Shown: positions 1 to 7,214 of the stretch, in pieces | Layout of the letters: every line of letters begins with the position of its first letter | Position numbering within the stretch: position 1 is the first letter of the stretch | Origin: a virus | Strand: one strand, 5' to 3' | IMG/VR virus record: IMGVR_UViG_3300040808_001284 | Location: 1-27,302 of that record | Length of the DNA: 27,302 nucleotides | The notes under the pieces: generated by a model | Told to the model about the DNA's origin: nothing | Seen by the model: the letters and a program-made list of their open reading frames with translations, nothing else | Databases searched by the model: none | Translations under genes and position numbers: made by a program

Positions 1-1
1 T

Positions 2-802
2 GGGTACTATGCCAACCGTCAGTCTAAATATGCTACCTTGGGTGCTGGTTTTATGGGCTACAATATTGGTATAGGCAGGAACACAAATGGCGGTCTTTCT
101 AGCAGCGCCACTACCTATGACTTTTTTGACAACAACATCTCAATAGGCAAAAATGCTGGAGGTTACTTAGTCAAAGGCGCAAACAACATATTCATTGGAG
201 AGGGCGCTGGGGCATCTGTGTCCACATCCTCAGGAACATCTAATAATATTGCGATAGGATTGGACGCTTTAAAAGCTATAAATCCGACTGTTGCGGCGGG
301 CAACAATATTGCTATTGGTCGTGAAGCCGGTGATGAGTTAACAGACGCGGATGATAATATTCTTATTGGCAGAAATGCGGGGACAACTGGCTCCCCCGGC
401 GGCCCTATAACAACAAGCGACAATAATATATGCCTTGGCGGCAATATGATTACAAACGCATATATAAAAGTTGCTTGGACTGTTACATCTGACATTCGTG
501 ATAAAACAAATGTTGGAACTGTGCCTCACGGCCTTGACTTTTTGTCTGAATTAACGCCGATATCTTATCAACATGTTGATGACAGAGAGAGCCGCAATCC
601 CACTGGCAATGTTCGATACGGATACAGCGCACAGGATGTTCTTGCTTTAGAAGGGGCAGATTCTGTTATCGTCAACAACAAAAACCCAGATAATTTGATG
701 CTAAACGAAACGCATATGATACCAGTATTACACAATGCAATTCTTGAGCTAAAAGAAGAAAACAAAGCCCTTAAAGCTCGGCTTGACGCAGCCGGACTGT
801 AG
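2..802 (+). CDS. Tail fibre/appendage protein, C-terminal part, with S74 intramolecular chaperone (5' truncated by window edge)
   Basis: The frame is open from the first bases, so the N-terminal part lies outside the window; about 266 residues are visible. Between about nt 130 and 450 the protein carries repeated units of the form NNI-x-IG-x-x-AG (NNISIGKNAG, NNIFIGEGAG, NNIAIGREAG, DNILIGRNAG), typical of trimeric beta-helical fibres. The last ~104 residues match the S74 peptidase/chaperone domain: SDIRDK at nt 488-505 supplies the Ser and the Lys five residues later that form the self-cleavage dyad, followed by GYSAQDV and a C-terminal coiled coil (ELKEENKALKARL). In this family the chaperone trimerises the fibre and cuts itself off before Ser. 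Receptor binding is the inferred role. It is the last gene of the tail-fibre region, followed 9 nt later by a small ORF. Confidence 0.9.
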   Translation, partial: GYYANRQSKYATLGAGFMGYNIGIGRNTNGGLSSSATTYDFFDNNISIGKNAGGYLVKGANNIFIGEGAGASVSTSSGTSNNIAIGLDALKAINPTVAAGNNIAIGREAGDELTDADDNILIGRNAGTTGSPGGPITTSDNNICLGGNMITNAYIKVAWTVTSDIRDKTNVGTVPHGLDFLSELTPISYQHVDDRESRNPTGNVRYGYSAQDVLALEGADSVIVNNKNPDNLMLNETHMIPVLHNAILELKEENKALKARLDAAGL

Positions 803-811
803 GAGAGCAAA

Positions 812-1075
812 ATGGCGACAAAAACATACAGAAACATTTTGAGGCACAGAAACGCAGATGGAGATGTTATCTTCCTTAGTGCAACTGTTTTCTATGCAGA
901 AGATGATTATACCGTTGGACACAAGTTTAGACTTCAGACCAACTACGAGCCTGATAGAGAAGCGTATGAAAAGCTTATGGAGTTGGTTGAGACTGAAGGC
1001 TTAACAATATCAGATGCGCCACCTTCATCACCTTCAGTTTCTCCACACTTAAATAGTGAAGAACCCACAGAGTAA
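812..1075 (+). CDS. Hypothetical 87-aa protein downstream of the tail fibre
   Basis: I do not recognise this protein. The start is supported by AGGAGAG about 6 nt upstream of the ATG, and it follows the fibre stop by 9 nt, so it is probably co-transcribed. The first ~65 residues look like a compact mixed alpha/beta domain (YRNILRHRNADGDVIFLSA, then an acidic stretch and EAYEKLMELV). The last ~20 residues are a Ser/Pro/Glu-rich, probably disordered tail (SDAPPSSPSVSP). There is no signal peptide, membrane segment or cysteine motif. A small fibre accessory or chaperone is possible from position alone; that is only a guess. Confidence 0.7.
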   Translation: MATKTYRNILRHRNADGDVIFLSATVFYAEDDYTVGHKFRLQTNYEPDREAYEKLMELVETEGLTISDAPPSSPSVSPHLNSEEPTE

Positions 1076-1090
1076 TTCAGGGGAGATTTT

Positions 1091-1246
1091 ATGGAATCTT
1101 TTTTTGAAACAGGGGAGGGGGTCTGTTCTGTTTGTGGAAGGGCGCATAACAAAGAGGAAGAGACTTGGACTTTTTCTGGTCAGGACAACGACAAGTTAGT
1201 ATGCTTTAAGGTAAAGTGTATTAAGGCTGCGGAAGAGTTAAGCTAA
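1091..1246 (+). CDS. Small cysteine-rich (zinc-ribbon-like) protein, 51 aa
   Basis: A short ORF with a strong ribosome-binding site (GGGGAG, 6 nt before the ATG). It fills the space between two neighbours and its stop TAA overlaps the next gene's ATG (TAATG). Residues include CSVC near position 12 and Cys at about 38 and 43, a spacing compatible with one zinc-binding site (CxxC plus CxxxxC), though the second pair is not the canonical CxxC. No known family is recognised. The coupling to the structural gene that follows suggests expression with the tail module. Confidence 0.65.
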   Translation: MESFFETGEGVCSVCGRAHNKEEETWTFSGQDNDKLVCFKVKCIKAAEELS

Positions 1247-3213
1247 TGCCAATGACAAAGCTACAATTTCAGCCGGGCATAAATACCGACAATACTTCAT
1301 ACTCCAATGAGGGGGGATGGGTTGATTGCAATAATGTTCGCTTCCGATTTGGCTATCCTCAGAAGATAGGCGGATGGAGCTATGAGGGCGCTACCTATAC
1401 TAATTTTTCCTTTGTAGGGCTTTCTAGGTCTCTTCACCCTTGGGTTGCTCTTCAGGGTGAAAAGTATTTGGGTGTTGGAACGCACAGGCGCTTGTATATC
1501 GCATATGGTGGCGGCAACACTAATATAACGCCCTATAGGCTTGTTACAGCCGCTGGTGCGGTGACTTTTGGCGCAATTCTTGGCTCGAAAACTCTTAATG
1601 TTTTCCACACTGGCCACGGGGCGAATGTAGGGGACTGGGTATTTTTTAGTGGTGCCGTTGGATTGGGTGGAATTATTAGCGCTGGTTTGTTGAACTCATC
1701 AATTGGTTACGAGGTTAAAAATGTTATCAATACAAATCAGTACCAAATAGAGGTATTTTTTAGTGCAGGAATTTCCGATTCTGGAAATGGAGGTTCTTCA
1801 GTTGTAGGATCTTATGAAATCAATATCGGACTCAATTCCTCTGTTGGTGGTCTTGGCTGGGGCGCGGGTACATGGAGTCGAGATGGATGGGGAGACGCTG
1901 CCAGTTCTGGAACTGGTGTTAATGCGAATTTACGGTTATGGTCTCAGGACAACTACGGGGAAGATCTTTTAGCAAACGTCCGTAATTCAAAAATATATTA
2001 TTGGGACAAAACAAGCACACTTGCGTCTCGTGCAGTTAGTCTTGTTGATGCTCCGGGAACCAAAAGGAGCGTTCCACAATTTTGCATGCAAGTCATGGTG
2101 TCGGATCGAGATCGTCATGTTCTTGCTTTTGGCGCAGATGATGTTGGCGCTTCTTCTGGCGCAACGGAAGGTAATGGCATTCAAGACCCCCTTCTCGTGC
2201 GTTTTTCAAGTCAAGAAAGTTTAGTTGATTGGTGGCCGGAATCCACCAATACTGCTGGAACGCTTCGCCTTGGCTCTGGGTCTACATTTGTTCAAGCGAT
2301 AGAAACAAAGCGTGAAATTCTGGTTTGGACTGATACGGCATTAAGCTCAATGCGGTTTATTGGCCCTCCATTTACTTTTGGCATTCAACAAATTGCATCT
2401 AACATCACAATAATTAGCCCGAATGCTGCTGTAGCTTCGGAAGATATTGTTTTTTGGATGGGGGACGATACTTTTTATGTTTATGACGGTAAGATCAGAA
2501 CGCTTCCATGCTCTGTTAAAACTAAAGTTTTTAGTGATTTAAATTATGCCGAAAAGGACAAGATTGTTGCTGGACTAAACTCTGAATTTAACGAAATATT
2601 CTGGTTTTATCCTTCCGCTGATTCTGACCCTTTTGGGACTGGTCTTGCAGAGAACAACCGATATGTGGCGTATAATTATGCGGAAAAAACATGGACGTTT
2701 GGAGACATGGATGGGGATGTTACTAGAACGGCTTGGCAAGACAGGGGCGTAGCTCAATATCCAATTGCTGTAGAGCCTTACTATGTTACATTTGGCACTT
2801 ATCCGGGATATAACTGTTCTATTACAGGACATGAATACGGAAATGATGATAATGGAAACGGCGCTTTTTCTGCATATATTGAATCTGCTTCAATTGATAT
2901 AGGAGATGGAGACAGATTTGCGTACATCTCTCGAATGATACCTGATGTAACCTTTACTGGCTCCACTTCTGGTTTTACCCCATCTGTTGATTTTACTATC
3001 AAAACCAGAGATTACCCAGGCAGCAATTTTGGCACGACAGTTTCTGGTGAAACAGAAAGAACAACGACCGTTCCTGTGGAACAATTTACTGAACGCCTTG
3101 ATCTCAGGACTAGAGGTAGATCTTTTGCCTTACGCCTTGATTCAGGCAGTGAAGGAACATTCTGGAAGCTTGGAAATCCAAGAGTTGATATTAAGCCTGA
3201 CGGTAGGCGATAA
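1246..3213 (+). CDS. Phage stabilisation/tail nozzle-like protein (P22 gp10 / T7 gp12 type)
   Basis: The 655-residue protein begins with KLQFQPGINTD, YSNEGGWVDCNNVRFRFG and PQKIGGW within the first 45 residues. This N-terminal signature recurs in marine podophage tail or 'stabilisation' proteins related to P22 gp10. The rest is rich in Gly, Ser, Asn and aromatic residues with alternating beta-strand character (for example VFWMGDDTFYVYDGKIRTLP and AYNYAEKTWTFGDMDGD), as expected of a beta-propeller that closes the tail. The start at 1246 is preceded by GGAAGAG at 8 nt spacing and overlaps the previous stop; an ATG at 1252 is the alternative. In the virion it would connect the portal/adaptor to the distal tail. 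The assignment rests on recalled N-terminal similarity and gene order, not on a search. Confidence 0.7.
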   Translation: MPMTKLQFQPGINTDNTSYSNEGGWVDCNNVRFRFGYPQKIGGWSYEGATYTNFSFVGLSRSLHPWVALQGEKYLGVGTHRRLYIAYGGGNTNITPYRLVTAAGAVTFGAILGSKTLNVFHTGHGANVGDWVFFSGAVGLGGIISAGLLNSSIGYEVKNVINTNQYQIEVFFSAGISDSGNGGSSVVGSYEINIGLNSSVGGLGWGAGTWSRDGWGDAASSGTGVNANLRLWSQDNYGEDLLANVRNSKIYYWDKTSTLASRAVSLVDAPGTKRSVPQFCMQVMVSDRDRHVLAFGADDVGASSGATEGNGIQDPLLVRFSSQESLVDWWPESTNTAGTLRLGSGSTFVQAIETKREILVWTDTALSSMRFIGPPFTFGIQQIASNITIISPNAAVASEDIVFWMGDDTFYVYDGKIRTLPCSVKTKVFSDLNYAEKDKIVAGLNSEFNEIFWFYPSADSDPFGTGLAENNRYVAYNYAEKTWTFGDMDGDVTRTAWQDRGVAQYPIAVEPYYVTFGTYPGYNCSITGHEYGNDDNGNGAFSAYIESASIDIGDGDRFAYISRMIPDVTFTGSTSGFTPSVDFTIKTRDYPGSNFGTTVSGETERTTTVPVEQFTERLDLRTRGRSFALRLDSGSEGTFWKLGNPRVDIKPDGRR

Positions 3214-3440
3214 TGGCAAGAGTCAATCAACCCCCCAGACTTCCCGATCCTACAGATGAGTATTCCGCTTCTTATCTTAGCGATCTTGTTAGGGCTTTAG
3301 AGGCGTACATTGAACAAGAAAGAACTCCGGGCGAAATGCGTGGTACGAAATTAACATTAACGAACTTGCCAACAAGCCCTACTGGCTTGGAAGTGGGTTC
3401 ACTGTGGAATGACACAGGAACAGTGAAGATAGTGACATAG
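3213..3440 (+). CDS. Conserved small phage protein, 75 aa
   Basis: The ATG overlaps the upstream stop (TAATG), implying translational coupling to the tail nozzle-like gene. The C-terminal half reads LTLTNLPTSPTGLEVGSLWNDTG followed by a short hydrophobic end, a pattern I recall from many short marine phage ORFs encoded among tail genes, with no assigned function. The N-terminal half is a predicted helix (SYLSDLVRALEAYIEQE) after a proline-rich start. It has no signal peptide or catalytic motif. It is the last gene before the promoter at 3432. Confidence 0.7.
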   Translation: MARVNQPPRLPDPTDEYSASYLSDLVRALEAYIEQERTPGEMRGTKLTLTNLPTSPTGLEVGSLWNDTGTVKIVT

Positions 3441-3459
3441 CAGGAATTTCCTGTATAAT
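3432..3459 (+). promoter_or_regulatory. Candidate sigma70-type promoter with a palindrome in the spacer
   Basis: GTGACA (3432-3437) and TATAAT (3454-3459) are separated by 16 nt. The spacer contains a perfect 13-bp inverted repeat, CAGGAATTTCCTG (3441-3453), abutting the -10. The -10 also runs into the recurring motif AATTGTTCG (3457-3465). The site lies 27 nt upstream of the first internal-virion gene (ATG 3487, AAGGA Shine-Dalgarno). Binding at the palindrome would block or reposition polymerase; no binding protein is known. Confidence 0.55.
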
Positions 3460-3486
3460 TGTTCGTGTTTAATAAGGATTTTGGTT

Positions 3487-4308
3487 ATGGGTTTATTAGA
3501 TGATTTAGCAAAAATAGCTCTGCCTGCTGTCGCTAGCAGTTTTTTGGGGCCTGTAGGTGGTACGCTATTTGGCGGGATTACTCAAAACCCAGCCATACAG
3601 AACGCCTTGCTTTCTGGTGGCATCGGCCTGTTGACTGGTCAGAAGCCCAAAGACGCACTTAAATCAGCGTTGTTAGGCGGCATTGGGCAAACGATATTTG
3701 GCGGTAAAGCTGGACAGGCTGCTGGTGCAGATGGTCAAAATCTTGCAAGTATGACTGCTGGCATGTCTCCCGGTGAATCTATGGCAAGGTTTGGGAATAC
3801 TCAAGCGGCTGGGACAGGATCAAAGATTATTCCAGCAGGCACTGGCACAGATCAAGCTATTGAAGCAATTGCACCCAGAACAATGTCCGCAGAGCTTTTG
3901 AAAGGAATTGGCGCTGCTGGTGATGGTGAAGGGAATCTTCTTTATAAAGTTCTGAACACACAGCTTGGCGAAGGATTGGCTGCTGGACTCGTAGCGCAGT
4001 TGCTTGCTGGTGATGACAAAGAAGACACAAGAACATCTTGGGAAAAACGCCCATACGCAGGCGGGAAAAATTATGGCCAGCTTGGCGGTGCAAACTATAA
4101 TCAAGGCGGCATGGCTTATTATCCGCGCCGTGATGGTGGGATTGACCCTAATGAGGGGTCAGGAACAAAAGATGATGTTCCGGCTATGTTGACGGCTGGT
4201 GAGTTCGTGATGACCCGTGATGCCGTACAGGGGGCTGGTGGCGGTGATTTACGTCAAGGCATAGATCGCATGTATAATATGATGGATAAGTTTGAAAGGA
4301 TGGCCTAA
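3487..4308 (+). CDS. Glycine-rich virion structural/internal protein with 'PAMLTAGEFVMTR' motif
   Basis: A 273-residue Gly/Ala-rich protein. The first ~80 residues are hydrophobic and glycine-rich (VASSFLGPVGGTLFGG, ALLSGGIGLLTGQ), the composition seen in phage internal virion proteins that associate with membranes during DNA ejection. Near the C-terminus is GTKDDVPAMLTAGEFVMTRD, a short motif widely recurring in podophage internal and tape-measure-like proteins. AAGGA lies 8 nt before the chosen ATG at 3487, and the gene is first after the promoter at 3432. By position it could play a T7 gp14-like role in the ejected core; that is inference from size, composition and order. Its stop overlaps the next start (TAATG). 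Confidence 0.65.
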   Translation: MGLLDDLAKIALPAVASSFLGPVGGTLFGGITQNPAIQNALLSGGIGLLTGQKPKDALKSALLGGIGQTIFGGKAGQAAGADGQNLASMTAGMSPGESMARFGNTQAAGTGSKIIPAGTGTDQAIEAIAPRTMSAELLKGIGAAGDGEGNLLYKVLNTQLGEGLAAGLVAQLLAGDDKEDTRTSWEKRPYAGGKNYGQLGGANYNQGGMAYYPRRDGGIDPNEGSGTKDDVPAMLTAGEFVMTRDAVQGAGGGDLRQGIDRMYNMMDKFERMA

Positions 4309-5213
4309 TGGCTACTCAAACAGTAGAACAGGTACAACGCCTAGCCCCATATCTTGAGGGGCTAGAGCAGCGCCTTTTAAATACGGCATTTGGACAATTT
4401 GATGATTCTGGCACACAGACAGAAAAGGGCTATCTTGATACTCCTTTAGGATTGCCACAGCAGCAAGTAGCTGGTCTTGACCCGCTTCAACAGGCAGCTC
4501 TTGATGCTGCCCCCGAAATGGTCGGATCTTACACGCCATTTACAGAGGGTGCATCTGCACAAACCATTGGCGGTCAAGCTGCATTAGCTGGTGGTCTTGG
4601 TATCTTGCAAGATCCTTCTACTGCCATCCAGCAGTACATGAACCCATATCAATCTAGCGTTATTGATGAAATAAATCGTCAAGCCGCAATGGAGCAAAAT
4701 AAATTGGCTGGCGCGTCTGTCAGCGCAGGCGCTTTTGGTGGCGCTCGTCAAGGCATTCAAGCGGCAGAGGCAGAAGGCCGCAGGCTTGCTGCTGTGGGTC
4801 AGGCGCAACAAAAAGGCTATCAAGACGCTGTTAATGCCGCGCAAAAATCAGCGCAGCTTATGGGCGGTCTTGGTCAGGCATATGGACAGCTTGCTGGCAC
4901 AACCGCCGACATTGGCCGCGTACAGTCTGAGCTTGGCCGCGCTGACCTTGGCATGCTTACGCAGCTTGGCGATATCGGACGCTCATTCCAGCAACAGCAG
5001 CTTGAAGCAGAGCGCCAGAACCTGTTGCAGACCGTGCAAGAGCCGTTTACACGACTTGAAATGGGTCAGTCTTTGCTCAAGGGCATCCCAAGTGCAGGAT
5101 TGTCATCAACATTCAAGTCAGCAACAACACCAAACACCAATCCTTTCTTAGCAGGCGTTGGTGCATATACAGCCCTGCAAGGTATTAAGCCAACTGGCCC
5201 AGCAGGGAAATAG
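4308..5213 (+). CDS. Internal virion-type structural protein (Gln/Ala-rich)
   Basis: A 301-residue soluble protein, coupled to its upstream neighbour by TAATG. Around residues 105-160 it carries YMNPYQSSVIDEINRQA and AGAFGGARQGIQAAEAEGRR, a pair of signatures common to a family of marine podophage structural proteins lying next to the large internal virion proteins. Residues ~150-260 are long Ala/Gln/Leu helices (coiled-coil-like). The C-terminus is low complexity (SATTPNTNPFLAGVGAY). It has no catalytic motif. It probably belongs to the virion core or tail; the exact position cannot be read from the sequence. Confidence 0.7.
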   Translation: MATQTVEQVQRLAPYLEGLEQRLLNTAFGQFDDSGTQTEKGYLDTPLGLPQQQVAGLDPLQQAALDAAPEMVGSYTPFTEGASAQTIGGQAALAGGLGILQDPSTAIQQYMNPYQSSVIDEINRQAAMEQNKLAGASVSAGAFGGARQGIQAAEAEGRRLAAVGQAQQKGYQDAVNAAQKSAQLMGGLGQAYGQLAGTTADIGRVQSELGRADLGMLTQLGDIGRSFQQQQLEAERQNLLQTVQEPFTRLEMGQSLLKGIPSAGLSSTFKSATTPNTNPFLAGVGAYTALQGIKPTGPAGK

Positions 5214-5223
5214 GGGTATATAA

Positions 5224-7206
5224 ATGGCTCAGAATCAGATACTACCTTTAGGCTCCGGTTTAGGGGCAATTAGAGCGCCATCTTTGCAAGGTGACGCAAA
5301 CGAGGCGGCGTTTCGCAGAGACGCTTCTAGTGGTGGAATACTGGGTCAATTATTAAGCAAATACCCTACTCAACAACAGGCCATTGACGCTCGCAAAGCC
5401 GCTCAATCTCGCATAAGTGATATACTTGGCGGTCTTATGGGGGCTGGGTCAGCAGGCAGTGAGCCTATGTTCATGCCTGATGAGTCTTCAGGCATGAATA
5501 TTGATGGCTCAGAGCCAACACAAACACCATTCTATCTTGGTGAAGCGGCTAGAGATATAGGCGGTCAGTTTGTAAAAGATTTTCGTGGCGCTGGCCGAAT
5601 GGTTACTGATGCAGAAAGATCTATTTTGCAAGGTCTTTTTACTGGTCCAAACATCAAAACAGGCAGAGATCTTTATGGAGATGAGTTTGGAAATATAGCC
5701 CCAGACGGCACTATGCCAAGGACCATGGATTTTGATGTTACTGATGTATCTTTTGGTGATGAATTTGGAAACATAGCTCCAGACGGCAGCATGCCTAGAC
5801 AAACAACGGAAATCACCTCTGTTGCCGATGACCTTGCGGCTATGGCAGGCGCAGAATCTCGTGAGGCTGATGAACGCTCACCTATGACGCTTATGGCAGA
5901 AGCGGAAGCGCAAGAAGGTGATGAGGCTTCTAAACAAGCAATTAGGAGGGTAACGGACAGATCAAAAGATCCATTTGAAGCCGCTCTTGCCGAGGCCATG
6001 AAGTCATATGAAGATGCAAAAGCCGGTGAAGACACAGGAAGCAAAGACATAGACTATTATAAAAAGCAATTTGCAGATGCCACAGGAATAGATGTAAGTG
6101 GAAAAGTAGATAAATCTCAGGCGCTTATGGCATTTGGTCTAGCTCTTATGCAGAATAAGGCCGGTAAAGGTTTTGACGTAGGAAAAATTCTTGACTCTGT
6201 TGGTAAAGCTGGTGAAGCAGCTATGCCTGCGCTAGAAAAGGCGCAAGACAGGGCCGCCGCAGGAAAGCTTGCAGCAGGAAAATTTGCACTGCAACAACTT
6301 GATAGTGACGAGAAGAGGCAGTACGAGTCATTAATAAGGCAAGAAGAAAGAATTGCAGAACTCAAAAAAGCTTCAGCTTCAGCGGCATCAGACAGAGCGC
6401 TTGAAATTACAAAACATGCAAATGACATGGAAAAAGCTAGACTTGAAACTAGAGCAGAAGTGGAGGCTGCATCAATAAAAGCTGGAGCAGATCTCAATAA
6501 ACTTCAGTTTGATTTTTCTGGAGAAAAAGCAGTAGAGCCTTTAACTTCTAAACCAAATATAAAAATGCACATAGCAAACAGAAAATCTGATGGAAGAGAA
6601 GTTTTTACAAAGCCTTCTACAGATGTTGATTTAATCGCAAAGGGCTACGCTGACGCCCTTGATGGAACTGCGTCTATTGACAACATGATTGATCTTGTTA
6701 CAGCGGCTTCAAATGAATTTCAGGGAGGATTATCGGGGGCGCAATTGGTAACTTTCCTAGACAATAAACTGTCAGCTTTTGGTATAGAAATGAATGTTGA
6801 GTATGGAACAGGAAGAAAACTAAGTCCCGTTACAGAGTTAAGAGCTGTTAAAGATAGGCTTATAGCCCAATATAAAAGATTCTTAACGCAAGAAACTGGA
6901 AATGGAATTTCAAATACTGATGTTGAAAGGCTTGCCGCGTCTTTGGGGGAAGTTGATTTTTTCACTAACCCCCAAGAAGCTATAAAAAGGCTTCAGGAAA
7001 CAAGGTTAATATTTACATCGTCTGAAGATGCTTTAAAAAGTGCGCTTTTATCTTATACCGATAAATCAAAATATCTTGACCCCAAGGCTTATGATGAAGT
7101 GCAAGCACAAATAAATAAATCAGCATTCGGTGCGGCAGGACTAGGAAAAGGGGCCATCCCTACTTTCAAAAATAAAGACGGCGTAACAGTCATAAAATTA
7201 TCATAG
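5224..7206 (+). CDS. Large internal virion-type protein (660 aa)
   Basis: The start is preceded by AGGGG about 8 nt upstream. The N-terminal third is low in hydrophobic content, acidic and contains two copies of a 15-residue element, GDEFGNIAPDG-[TS]-MPR. The middle (about residues 330-420) is a long charged Ala/Lys/Glu helical segment (KAQDRAAAGKLAAGK, RQEERIAELKKASASA) suggesting a coiled coil. The C-terminal ~230 residues look like a folded alpha-helical domain. The size and its place between a 301-aa and a 1052-aa protein match the middle member of a T7 gp14-gp15-gp16-like set. No enzyme motif is visible. Function as a component of the ejection apparatus is inferred. Confidence 0.6.
   Translation: MAQNQILPLGSGLGAIRAPSLQGDANEAAFRRDASSGGILGQLLSKYPTQQQAIDARKAAQSRISDILGGLMGAGSAGSEPMFMPDESSGMNIDGSEPTQTPFYLGEAARDIGGQFVKDFRGAGRMVTDAERSILQGLFTGPNIKTGRDLYGDEFGNIAPDGTMPRTMDFDVTDVSFGDEFGNIAPDGSMPRQTTEITSVADDLAAMAGAESREADERSPMTLMAEAEAQEGDEASKQAIRRVTDRSKDPFEAALAEAMKSYEDAKAGEDTGSKDIDYYKKQFADATGIDVSGKVDKSQALMAFGLALMQNKAGKGFDVGKILDSVGKAGEAAMPALEKAQDRAAAGKLAAGKFALQQLDSDEKRQYESLIRQEERIAELKKASASAASDRALEITKHANDMEKARLETRAEVEAASIKAGADLNKLQFDFSGEKAVEPLTSKPNIKMHIANRKSDGREVFTKPSTDVDLIAKGYADALDGTASIDNMIDLVTAASNEFQGGLSGAQLVTFLDNKLSAFGIEMNVEYGTGRKLSPVTELRAVKDRLIAQYKRFLTQETGNGISNTDVERLAASLGEVDFFTNPQEAIKRLQETRLIFTSSEDALKSALLSYTDKSKYLDPKAYDEVQAQINKSAFGAAGLGKGAIPTFKNKDGVTVIKLS
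5677..5799 (+). repeat. Tandem 15-codon coding repeat (GDEFGNIAPDG-T/S-MPR)
   Basis: Two units at 5677-5721 and 5755-5799, 78 nt apart, encode peptides identical at 14 of 15 positions. At DNA level they differ at about six third-codon positions and in one Thr/Ser codon, so the peptide rather than the DNA has been conserved since duplication. Confidence 0.8.
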
Positions 7207-7214
7207 GTTTTTAA

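Noticed and set aside
4735-5151. A 138-codon + strand gene overlapping the 4308-5213 gene
   Set aside because: Wholly internal to a well supported gene, no Shine-Dalgarno signal and a low-complexity Leu/Ser translation typical of a shifted frame.
6117-6497. Minus-strand gene inside the 660-aa virion gene
   Set aside because: The Ala/Ser-rich translation is the expected shadow of an Ala/Lys/Glu-rich coding strand; no ribosome-binding site was found.
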